From the NCBI RefSeq assembly GCF_964340395.1, contig NC_135562.1, positions 21,247,892 through 21,311,891 on the forward strand: DNA of 64,000 nucleotides, read 5' to 3'. Positions 40,129 through 51,270 of the stretch are shown here, piece by piece. A program made the position numbers and the translations under genes. Source of the stretch: Glandiceps talaboti. Its lineage: Eukaryota; Hemichordata; Enteropneusta; Spengelidae. How positions within the stretch are numbered: position 1 is the stretch's first letter; each line of letters starts with the position of its first letter. The notes beneath the pieces were generated by a model that saw only the letters and a list, made by a program, of their open reading frames with translations, made no database searches and was not told the DNA's origin.

Positions 40129-43100
40129 ATAGACTTCACATCAAACTTAGAATCACCACTGTTCGCTGACTACTGCTTTCTCAATGATGATATTAACTGT
40201 GATGGCAATGTGGTGACACCGTGATATGATTAATACAGGGTCAGCAACATGTCAAAATATGTTCAGTCATGAATGGCATCACTGGAAAGCATCGTTATCA
40301 ACTCCAAACAACAGATAGATAACTTATCCAGGTAGATAACTACATCATTCCTGTTCAACATCCGGACCTAAAATTTCATCTGTTCATTCACATCCATTAT
40401 CTACCAAACCACGCGTTGCTCCTATTACAACTTACTGCAGCAATCCCAAACAAATGTTGCCAATTCGACACATCATCATCGCAAGACATTTCCAGAATAA
40501 ATCAAAATAAATTAACATGCAAGTCGACAGTTGTGCTTTTCATGTATTCAAGTGTTGTATATTTTATTTTATTTTTTTTAAAATTGAGGACTATATATAT
40601 TCCACATGATTTGGACCAACACGTGATTCTTTCGTCACAGTGATTATGACGACACAGACCACACTATTTACTGGTTCAACGACCGGTGATCACCTCGGTG
40701 ACAGCATGCGTAATATAAATACTATTCATCATTTACTATTTTACTTCGAATATATCATTTCATCATTTTTTAGTATATATTATTCCTCCACCCTTGCCAT
40801 TGTATAATGACCACTGACTCATCCATATACTGGTTAATGTTTAGAATTATTCTACCCTACTTTACTATTGTCAATATTTTGTTGTCTATTTGTAAACAGT
40901 CAAATTGGTGACGTCATCACCAATACTGTAGTTTTCTGTGGGTCTTTCTATCATTCAAACCATTATGATCAAAGACGGGCATGAACGAGATAGAGATGTT
41001 ATCAGTCCCCAGACTGTTTTCATTGAGTTCTGTAACTTTCCTCATATCGGTTCAACGTTTCTGATAATGGACCTTCCTTTCTAGGATGTTGCTGAGGTCT
41101 ATTTTTATCGTTTCATTTGTTAGTAGCAAAGATCAAGGATGTATTGTGATAGATCACATCAAATATCTTGGAGCTGACAGGGTGGATGTTCACTAAGTTT
41201 GTAATGATTGGGGTGAGCGTACACCGTTCACACCTGTCGTGCCACATGCCAAATGGTCATCAAATACAAATACAAATACAAAGTGATTGGTTTTCCTTTT
41301 ACGTGTCTTTTTTCCACCGCCTTGCCTTGCTTATTTTCTATTGTTCACCAGTTTATCTGTTTACCAATGTGTCTATTGTTCAGTTTATGTCTGTCAGTAT
41401 CCCAGTGTCTGTCTGCCTGTCAGTATCCCAGTGTCTGTCTCACATTCAGACAAAAGAGACATCTATACCAATCGCGTCTAACCTCATCTATTCTAAATTC
41501 TTTTAGTGGGCTGACATCTATTTAACGCAATAGACCTGCCGACCCTCCTGACTCAAACTGCGAACATTCTCCCTGCGACTCGCAGCGAAGACGGATCCTT
41601 TCAGTCACGTCATCTTCCCAACAGATGAATGTATAGACAGTCATCGTTGAAAGCTTGCCAGACGGTGTACCTTGTTTTCATTTTGATTAAGATTCTTCCC
41701 TAAACAGGTGTTAACTAGCCACTTCCTATAGTGGCATCTGTTTCGGTCCACTCTATTTCTCACAACTTCAATCTAATCTTCTGTACACCAACAATAATAC
41801 TTTCCCGCAAACATTCTACCAAAAATGTCGTCCGTGTGAATGTTTGCTTTATTTTAGATTCAGGTAAGGAAAATGCCCATTAGTGCTAGTTTATACTAAA
41901 AGCTAGGGTCGAAGGTGATGTCATATTGAAAATATTTGATAAAGCAATCTACTTTTTTTCCCGTAATTTAAGGTTTTACTGGGTGTTATTTGTAAAGTGT
42001 GTACATGTCATGTTACATTCCAGTTTAAGCAATCTACTTTACTTTTTGACACATTCATATCGTGGTGTAAAGGTTAAGTACATATACCTTGTCTGTGATA
42101 TATACAACTATTTAGGTTAGTGTACACCATAAAAATGACCCAATAATGAGATGAAATTATAAGCTAATTGCTTCATTTATCATTTTCAACTTCAGAACCG
42201 TGCGTAAACTTTGATTTTAATAATATGTCAAGTTGACCAAATCGTAGTAGTTCACCAAGTTCAAGGTTATGGCAATAAAGCTATTTCTTTCCCCTCCCTT
42301 TTGTGTCGGACTTGAATTCTAGGTGTTTTCAGATTAGTAAATATGGTATTCTGTTATTTGTGTTAGTACAGTCCAGATATAATAATAATAATTTATTCCC
42401 ACGTACAAAATAAATGTGATACAGAACAGAACTAAATATCCTTATGTATATACATAAACATGTTATTCGGGAAAAGGGTGTGGAAGTAGTTGTTACACAA
42501 CTAATCGAGTCCTCCCCTCACAAAAACATATGACACTCATCATTTAATTTTGCCCTGTTTCAATCAAGACTATTTAACGTGGTAGATGATACATGGAAAT
42601 ACACTGAAATTACAAAATAAATTAAACATGAGCTCTAGATCCCGAAACAACCAGACTGTAGACATTTTTTTAATGTGGTCAAAGTGACATTTTTTTAATA
42701 TGTGGTCAAAGTGACATTTGTTGAGGTGTTGACAAACAAGAGCGACAATCACATCGGATGCATAAACAGACATTCAGAAGGCAGTGTTGTATGGCTAAGT
42801 TTTTCCTTCGTTCCGGTGAAGGTCATTCTCTCTCTCTCTCTCAGACCATCAAAACAAAGTCGTAACCATGTTGTGTGATGGTTTGAGATTCTTGGTAGAC
42901 GGATTATGCTATGCCTTCACTAGTGTTAACGGATCTCTGTGTAAATGGTATGAGACTAGATGAGAAGCACCAATCCCTAGTTTGTAAGGAGCTTTATCTC
43001 CCAGTGTTTTTGGGTTTGTAATTTGTTTGTAGTTTATGTAAAGAAAATAGTGTTTTTTACTTTTTAGATTTTTACCCTGTTACTAGTAACATGGCTGTAT

Positions 43101-44470
43101 TTTAGGAAGATCTCCCTGACAGTGATCACGTGACATCCAGGATAGTAAGTACTTCATGAGTTTCATCAGTAGTACATCATATCATGATCTAATTATATTT
43201 TGTAATCACTCACTTTGAGATCATTTAATATATGAAAGCACAGTTGTGTCTTTTTATATATTTTATTTTATAAAGAACGACAAAACTGTGGCAAGTCTAC
43301 TACGAGATTTAGATATGCAACCTTTCTGTGACTAGAGTTTGTTTATATGATATAATAGCCTTACTAGTAGTAGTATAAACTTATTTATGGTTTGATAAAT
43401 CCCCCATGACAATACCATAAACATGTCAATATCCACGGTTTGTTGTTATTCTTTATTTATGTCACCTAATCGTAAAGTACACTTCAACTTTATGTATGTT
43501 TACTTTTTACCTTTTGTATTTGTTTCTGTTTTTATTTGCTATTGTTTTCGGTCAGTATTTTATTGTTGCCATTTCGGCGGGTGGGACAAAGTTAAAGGCG
43601 AGAGAAGATGACAAATGGTCGTTCTTTTGTTCTGGGGCAACTACAACTTTTATACTAGTAATTCAATGGTTCAAAACTTTTGTTTATGCTTTCATGTGAA
43701 TTTATTTGTATTGATTATTTGTATCAATTTAGTCTCAAGTTGGAATCATAGACCTTATGCTGGAATCCGCAAAACAATTTACAGGAAAATAAAATTCTAT
43801 CAATTTTGGCGCGAAATATAATGTACTCATTCTAAATAATAAGCTTATGGTATCATTTATATTATTTCTATGAATCCAGTCTCTAATAAAGTTTGACTTC
43901 GCCAAAAAGTCTATTTTTCAAAACGTGCACTTTTGTTGAAATAAAAGTATGAAGAAACTCGGGTATAAAAAAGTTTAGATCGAGGTTCAAATGACTAGCC
44001 TGTTTACGGTACTTGAGAGGGGTACTTGATTGATCTCGTCGTAAGATGTAAAGGGATAAACCAACCAAAGGCGACACTGTAAACAGACTAGAAAATGACA
44101 AGATCTTGGAGAAAATATTACTGGTCGTTAAGATGGGATTAGGTGAATGAAATACTATTTACTGAAAGTACATTACAGACAAGTAAGAAAGTGAGACTAG
44201 TTGTGTGGTCTGGAAAGTTACTTCGGTTGCTAGCAAAATACTATGCTTTAGTAATGACGTTCTCTTTTGTGCATAGTCTCCATAAAATCATTTTCAAAGT
44301 AACTTTTGGAGATCATTTTCAGACAAACAGAGACAAAAGGCGTAAACATTCCTGTTTAGTAAGAACACAAAAGAACATTCAAGATGGTGTCAAGTATTGA
44401 ACCGACTTACTTAGCAATGGATGAAAACAAAGAATTGTAAGAACGATAAAGATGTATTTAGTGCGGGTCT
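40129..44470. other. Gene-poor unique DNA with small landmarks
   Basis: No gene recognised. At 40904-40924 ATTGGTGACGTCATCACCAA plus T is a near palindrome holding a CRE (TGACGTCA) between two CCAAT-box sequences. At about 41480-41560 the minus strand carries TCTATTGCGTTAAAT, also present in the 37765 element, so a degraded relative may lie there. At 42664-42719 a 27-bp block (TGTGGTCAAAGTGACATTTT) is duplicated. Confidence 0.45.
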
Positions 44471-44592
44471 CGGCACGTGTCGCCTGCCCATATTGTCAAG
44501 TTGACAACCGCCAGTGTGTCATCGACAGTAATTGTCATCTCATCGACAACTAGACAAAGAGTGCTCGTTGTGAGAAGAGAAGACACGTGCCG
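44471..44592. promoter_or_regulatory. Candidate regulatory cluster: inverted E-boxes enclosing TGTCA sites
   Basis: CGGCACGTGTC (44471-44481) and its exact reverse complement GACACGTGCCG (44582-44592) flank about 100 bp. Inside are four TGTCA/TGACA motifs, two of them forming the palindrome TTGTCAAGTTGACAA (44493-44507). TGTCA is the known core site of TGIF/MEIS-type TALE homeodomains, and CACGTG binds bHLH factors. It lies about 2 kb upstream of the TGIF promoter. Function is inferred only. Confidence 0.35.
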
Positions 44593-46561
44593 CGATACAT
44601 ATATAAGCCACAACATAATGAATTCACAGAATGACAGGCAAACGTTATTTTTTTTCATATAACAACGTTTCTCCTTTTCTCTCCTGAAACGTCTCCATAA
44701 CTTGTCTTGGCAAGATTTTCCGTTGGAAACCATGTTATTATGGCATTAGCGGATCACGTGACCATGGCCCTTATCGGTGTATTTCTATGCCTACCTTTGA
44801 CTAAAACATTAGCAAGTTTGCTGAAGATAAGAAATATAATGTAGTAATTAAAAACGACGTTTGGAATATTTGGTGAAGTGATTTAGATAGTTTCACTACT
44901 GTCAGACAACGATAAAACCTAACCTGGTCTCAATCCTTTGCTTTCCAAATACTTACTGAATGTCAAATTTTGACGTTGTCATTTTTGACGGACGAACTGT
45001 AGTTTGACAACGATGTTTGATAACCTTTTGTGACAAGTCGCTTGCAAAAACAACACAAAGGCGACAACTTATCGTTTATAAAGACTCCGTGATAACATTT
45101 TATGAAGTCGCTGAAGAATTTACACAATACGTGAAATGCTTTCATTTTTTAGAAAAGATGCAAATATCTAGTTACGACCAATTGGCAATGTACTTGACGG
45201 ATATATTACGAATAAAGACGGCTTGTTCTCGTATGGACACATTACGATCTCAATAAGCACGTTGTAAAGTTTTGGGTGTTTAATGTACAGAAATAAAAGT
45301 ACACAGAGTACATCAGCATTACAAAGAAAGCGTGGCTATAATTTGGAGCAAACACAAGTCTTGATATTGTTACTATCCAAGCTGGCGCACACTTTTCTTG
45401 TTCAAGTGACAAGGGCCCAGCAAGCTGGGACAACCTGATAATAGTAGAAGCTATGAGTTCTCTCCATGCGTTACACAATACTTTTATAATAATGTGTAAA
45501 AGCTGGTACAAAGATACTTAGATTTCAAACTCTGTTTTTTTAACAAAGAAACACCCCTTTTATTTTCGATATAATCTGTTATTTTGTGTCTTCCAACATT
45601 ACACAATATTCTCTACTTCTGATATATTTTCGATTCGCGGTTTCCCCCGATTCTTTTTCTCTTCAAATCCTGAGGTATGTATACCCTATATTTGGATGTT
45701 TGGTGATATCGTTTCGTATTCATGTTGTGGGTTTGTCGGACACAGATCCGAACAAAGCTGCTGCTAATATTGAAGTGGAAAGTTGAACGGGTATGATTTT
45801 TTCTTAGCTTTCATGAACATAACCAAACAGATATCCGTCGAGACAATAGCACATTGTAAATAGCTAAAAACAAACATTTTCCTACCCTCATATCTAGTCA
45901 TGTCGTATGGTAAGAAAGCTACTATAGAAAGAATGAATGGATCCCTCGTTTTTGGATGGTAACAAAGAGACAACGAGGCCACTTGCGGTTGATTTATTAA
46001 GTTGGAACACAAACTGTCGAACCGCCGCTGTCAAAGCTCCGAGTTACTTTTGTGACTTGTTTAGAAATAAACTTTATTACGTCACACGTCTGTGTCTTTT
46101 ACCCTTTTGCCGCTGATGTCTAGATACCCCTGTATCTTTCTTGAGTTTACTCTCTTATCAGTTGTCACATCTATGAAGGATTAACACTGAAAAAAAAGCC
46201 GATGTAATGTCAACATTTGACTGGCGAGACTTGTCAAAAGTGCTAGTCGTAAACAATGTTGTATATTTCATGCATTGTGTCAACAAAGCCGTGTCTATTT
46301 CATAGCACACTGTACGCAAAAGAAACTATGGTGCTGTGTCAAAAAACATATCTGTACCGACTGTTGTTCAATTTCGATAAAAACCAGAAAGCACGCTTTC
46401 TGAGTTGTCGGGACACGATTAAGTCACCGGAGCTATGAATGTTTGACCCTTTGTATGTTTTTATCTGAATTATCAATTGTACTCACTAGGTTAACGCATT
46501 GTTCTATTGTTCCATTCGTCTTCTTGTAGGCGTGGTTACGGCACACCTTGCAACCCTTCTG
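44593..46561. other. TGIF: Upstream flank of the TGIF gene
   Basis: Short frames have no domains. Contains another E-box (TCACGTGA near 44753). Probable 5' regulatory DNA, inferred from position. Confidence 0.45.
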
Positions 46562-46785
46562 ATTGGCTAAGCAGTATTTAAATACCCGTATGTTATCCCA
46601 CGTGGCTTGTATCTGTCAAAAATCGTCGTGATATACACAGAGAGTCATTTACGCTGACACTCACGTAGTGGCTACTACTACTACCACGAGCTTCACGGCG
46701 TGTAAAACCTGTCACTTTACCACCACAAGTCTGTGTCACATACTGAATCCATAAAAGTCTAGAATTCAAGTCCAGTCGCGGTAAG
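46562..46785 (+). promoter_or_regulatory. TGIF: TGIF core promoter and 5' UTR
   Basis: An inverted CCAAT box (ATTGG, 46562-46566) is followed by a symmetric TATA-like element TATTTAAATA (46575-46584) and a palindromic E-box CCACGTGG (46598-46605). Transcription would be expected to start about 25-30 bases after the TATA element, near 46605-46615, giving a 5' UTR of about 175 bases. Four TGTCA/TGACA motifs, the core site of TGIF proteins, lie at 46614, 46655, 46710 and 46734. An in-frame stop TGA at 46744-46746 precedes the start codon. Confidence 0.65.
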
Positions 46786-49700
46786 ATGAAGCCTAAACGA
46801 GGTGAGTTGACGTTTCTTGTCGCATTTATTGTAAACAGTGACAGTTTTTATGCCTTCTTTTAAAACAACTAATGTAGTACTAGTGTTACAAGTGAACATA
46901 AACCTGTTGCAGGCCAACATGTGGATCAACAGCGAGCACAGGTATGGTCGACACAGAGAGAAAAAAAGTCACTTAAAATAACTGAAATTGTTATCATCTA
47001 AACTATGTATATAGTGAGTGCAAAGCTAGTCTACAGTGTCCATCGTGTTCATTTCAGCGACAACGTGCTTACTTCAACATCGGATAGAACTTGACCAGCA
47101 GCGTGGCTATTTATAGGCGCATTTTCATTTCAGCGGGGCTGTCAACGAGTGTGTCGAAACACAATCGCACAACCATATGTTTTGACGTACGGTGAATCAG
47201 CTTGTCACTCCATGCCTTTGTCTCGCCTCTACCCCAAAATGGCAATTTATATTAGTCACTTTTATGTACAATAACATCATTCAGTAGTATATTTGGCTAT
47301 CACGAGTTCCAGCTGACGTAACAACGTGTTGAAATTTCAAGTCATGGTCAAGTGATACCCCTACTATGTACATGTACACATATATAGATATTTATATAGT
47401 CACTTCACGCACTGATAAGCTGGGACAATTTTTTATCCACGCTTGGGGAGAAATGAGACCCCTTCTTTATTGAAACCGGCAGCATTTGCCACAAATTTAT
47501 AATGATTGTTACAATTGAAACAAACAATATCGTATTCCCTAGTGACTTCGTCATTTTCGTCTCTCGAGCTTCAAACGGGAGATTCGACCTTGCTTGCTTC
47601 AGCATGTCTGTTTCTTTACAAATAGTACGTCTTTGTGTACATTTGTAAGGACGAGACCTTCTCTCTACATTGAAAACATATATAGCGAATCCCTTCATCA
47701 TGTATGTGCGAACATACCACTGAAGTATTAGCGTGTGACAATGTTGTCATGTTTAAAATGCTGTGTGTGTTTCTAGAAACACAAAAATGATACTTTGTAT
47801 GTTAAATGTTGCGACTTTGTGTTCATTTCCGCTGGCAGAAATAACGTACCGCTGACTCTATCGACTTCTTTTGTTTTAAACAAAAGGATTGTCACACCGC
47901 TAATTTACGGAAGGTTGACAGCTTTGAGGAAGCGGGTAGCATGTTCTCGTCTCGGTTGTCTTTGTGTCCTTGTCTACGCTGCGGGAGGTGCGATCGAAAC
48001 ATTATGTACATTTTCGTGGGCATGCTTAAATAAAATGCCCCCCCCTTCTACCATGCCATTGTACACACATTTTTGAACTAATATGGGTACTGTATGTCAA
48101 CATTAAATTTTCTGTGTCAAACGAACCAATCTGAAGCCGTCCAAATGACGGCCAACGTTTACAATTCAAATAAGTTTGTCATTACTATTGTGGACTCGAT
48201 TGAAAGCCTCATTACATTACCGATGCATTTACTATTTTGCTAATTCGCCATTGTCAGACACTTGTTCCCCCTTCCGTTGTCTACTCAGTAATCGACGGTT
48301 CGAATTCGTGTCGCGGCATGTGTAACTGGATATGTAAAGACCAGTGTGTGTACAATTTGATAAGCAACTCATGGGAGGGGGAGACGCTAATCGTGGTTTC
48401 CGGTCTTTTTAATGTTAGGAGATTTCCGTTCAAATCCACACTTTGTGTTTTAGGGTCGTGTGTTGCGGTTAAATCGTTGGAACATGTGGACATGAAATGA
48501 ACAAACTATTTTGTGTACAAGTACTCTACACAAGTCTATATAGGTAAACAGTTGAGTGATTTAACTAGTTGACGAAAACAAAAGAAGTTTTAGAACTAAC
48601 CCGCATGCACATGCACTTGAATAGTGTATAGTAAAGTGACGATACACATCGATTTTATTTAAAGGTGTGTGTAACTACAATATAGTTTTATTGTCAGTTT
48701 TCTAGTTTGGAGTTTGGAGAAGATCACTGGAAATTTATGACAAATGCTTTACTTCTGCCAAAATTGACATCGAAAACCTGGGTCATCGGTCACGCAAAAA
48801 ATAGACCTGTTTTTCTGACAGATTCCGCCCTCGGTCCTGTCATGTTTAGATGCTAACAAAAACACTTGTTTGGTGTTGGCAAGTGTATAGCCGCAGTAAA
48901 TCAATTTGCTTCAATAGACATTAACAAGGCCATTCAAGGGGAGAGATTGTTCGGGCGACGTTCAGTCAATTTTTCAAGACAACTGTGTAAATGTCACGCC
49001 AATCAGATCTTGTACCCAGCCAGGTCACTTGGTTTACTGGCCATGGTGTACGAGGGTTGCATTTGTCAATATACTTTGCCAACCATTTTACCTTGAAAAC
49101 GACTGTCTGTCCTTTGCACAATCAGTGATTGGATCGACATTTGTAAATTGGTCCGTTTAAAAGCCGTCAACTTTGACACTCGAAACTGTTGCCTTTACTG
49201 ATAAAGGACACGGTAGTGATAGCAGTCTGTCACTGAATCCATATATTAATGAAGTTACGTTATATTTTTGTTAAGTTATATATTGCATGGCTTCGTTATC
49301 GTATGCCAAATACATTACATACAGGTATATATTTAGTGTTCTCTATGGTGATAAAACTCAATTTGTAATCGTAATTATCTTTCTCTTTCAGTTCGTAGCT
49401 CTAAGATCCGTTACCTTGACAACAGTTTCGAGGATTCCTACGACGCGGAGATGCATGTTTCAAATCGAAAACATCGGTCCGAGAGTTCGTTTGCAAAGAA
49501 ACGACGAGGAAATCTGCCTAAAGATGCAGTGAATGTGTTGAAAAACTGGCTCTACGATCATCGCTTGAATGCGTATCCTAGCGACCAGGAGAAGTTGTTA
49601 CTTTCACGTGAAGCAAATTTAACAATTTTGCAAGTTTGTAACTGGTTCATCAACGCCAGGAGACGAGTGCTTCCTGAAATGATACGTCGTGATGGAAGGG

Positions 49701-50371
49701 ACCCAACAGAATACACCATAAGTCGAAAAAACACAGTCAAGCAAGTGACTTCTTCGCCGATGAAAAAAGAAAAGCATAAATGTCACAAGCAAAACAAAGC
49801 TGTGGACAAACATATCCATGACGACGACGACGAATCTGATAAGCATCGACTACAACCAGAAAAGGCACCAGACACCCCTCCATACACCCCAGCAGACAAT
49901 TGTGCCTATGTACCCCCACCTTACTTTTCAATGTCATATTCACCGGACCCCCAGGGGAGTTACCACATCAGGGACGAATATAATAACTTGTATTACAACA
50001 ACATAAAGACGGTTACGGGCGTTGATTATGAAAACCAGCGTTACACCACTAATGTGCACTCCACAACTCAAACGACATGTCACAACTTTGTTGACAACGG
50101 TATCATAGCTTGCAGACAAACAAGTATGGACTTTGACAAGGCGAAGAATTTCAGAGATAAGAGAACAGAATGTGAGCGCTCTAACTCCGCGTCACCTACA
50201 CCTCCCGAACAAACACCGCCCCCTACTCCTCCCAGTCGCGGTGAAGAAGACGTCTTTTCGCGCTTCAGAATCCTAGTGGACGTCGCTATCAGTAAAATGA
50301 AAGAACTTGAAAAAGAAGAAGAAAAAAGGAGTCACCAGTGTTTGACAGCTACCGAGTTGTCAAGATCGTGA
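46786..50371 (+). CDS. TGIF: TGIF-type TALE homeobox transcription factor (2 exons)
   Basis: Predicted coding exons are 46786-46801 and 49392-50371, giving 331 residues. The ATG has A at -3 and an upstream in-frame stop. The donor is CGAG|GTGAGT and the acceptor TTTCTCTTTCAG|TT; phase agrees. The homeodomain covers about residues 41-104 ([20 protein letters not shown] through [16 protein letters not shown]). The TALE loop extension AYP is at 66-68, and isoleucine precedes the DNA-contacting asparagine (N93). RRDGRDP and YTISRKN follow, as in TGIF proteins. Near the C-terminus TPPPTPP (280-286) and LVDVA (300-304) match the conserved TGIF tail; a Lys/Glu-rich helix ends the protein. The middle is Pro/His/Asp-rich and low in order. 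No PLDLS CtBP-binding motif, known from vertebrate TGIF1, is visible. Known family members are nuclear repressors that bind TGTCA and limit retinoid and TGF-beta/SMAD signalling. Homeodomain identity is very secure; orthology to TGIF is nearly so. Confidence 0.95.
46802..49391 (+). other. TGIF: TGIF intron 1 (2590 bp)
   Basis: It starts GTGAGTTG and ends in a pyrimidine-rich tract before CAG. Frames of 70-98 residues inside it (for example 47795-48076) lack domains. It could hold enhancers, but none can be named. Confidence 0.85.
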
Positions 50372-51270
50372 CGTCATGAAATGTGGGAACCGAGCCAAAA
50401 CATTGTCTGAGACGGATCATCGCAACGTGCCTGGATATTTCGAGGGTCGACTTTTGTAGCTTTGACCTTGAAGGTCTGTACACCTCATGACTCCACGTTT
50501 CATTTGAAATGAACTCTTTTTGGGGGTATTTTTTTCCTCAGTAATGTATTACCTTATTTATCGTACAAGATATTTTTTTAAAGCCTGTTACCAAACAGCA
50601 TTGTCGCGTAGCGAACTTTAGTATGCATTTATTGTATTATATTTAGAGTTGCCAAATTTTTAGACATTTGTTTCCATAGTGACTAGCTGGTCAGTAGCTT
50701 TTTAATTTTTGATCTAAAATATTATATATTAACTTTTTTTTGCAATTGCGAATTAATTACATAGTTCATAATGGTAGATTTTGACCATTTTCAATTTTGA
50801 TATTTTTATAGTGTGCTTGCTTCTACTGTGCAGACCAGATTGTGGTTTCTATTCTATTTCACCATAGCACATATGGTCCTTTGCATTCAGGCAATATTAC
50901 TTTGTGCCGTAGTGAAAGAAGGCAAATTTTATTTTTGTGAATTATTTTTTGAACACCACAATTCAAAAGTAGGAAAAAAAAGAGGTTTTTTTGAATGTTT
51001 GGAAAGTGGTCATTTCATTTGTAGTAATGTTATGCGTGTAAAATCAGGAATTAGCAACATGTGAGTGACAACCAATGAAATGTCGCCACCTGATTACTTA
51101 ATTTGCATATTTGTAATCCTCCCCCCATGTGAATTTCTCCGAGAATATATGAATTTTTATTTTTATTTTAAAAGACATTATGACTTGTACTTGGGACGTT
51201 TTTTGTACATAAAGAAAAACTGATACAGTAAAAAAACAACATTCTACAATAAATAGAACAATTTTATGTG
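50372..51270 (+). other. TGIF: Probable TGIF 3' UTR
   Basis: AT-rich sequence after the TGA stop, with T-rich tracts and an AATAAA at 51248-51253. The stop codon lies inside a palindromic CRE sequence TGACGTCA (50369-50376), probably by chance. The end is inferred from the signal and not proven. Confidence 0.5.
51248..51253 (+). terminator. TGIF: Candidate polyadenylation signal AATAAA
   Basis: Canonical AATAAA about 880 bases after the stop, with TTTTAG- and GTTGATC-type U/GU-rich sequence some 25-50 bases on. Other sites are possible. Confidence 0.4.

Noticed and set aside
47405-48076. Frames inside TGIF intron 1
   Set aside because: No domains, and no splice pairing that would join them to the TGIF frame.
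48237-48500. tRNA-like box B (GGTTCGAATTC near 48299; GTTCAAATCC near 48429)
   Set aside because: No matching box A or cloverleaf stems could be built; the T-arm pairing fails at one or more positions.
49558-49943. Minus-strand frames opposite the TGIF exon
   Set aside because: They are shadows of the well-supported homeobox exon on the plus strand.
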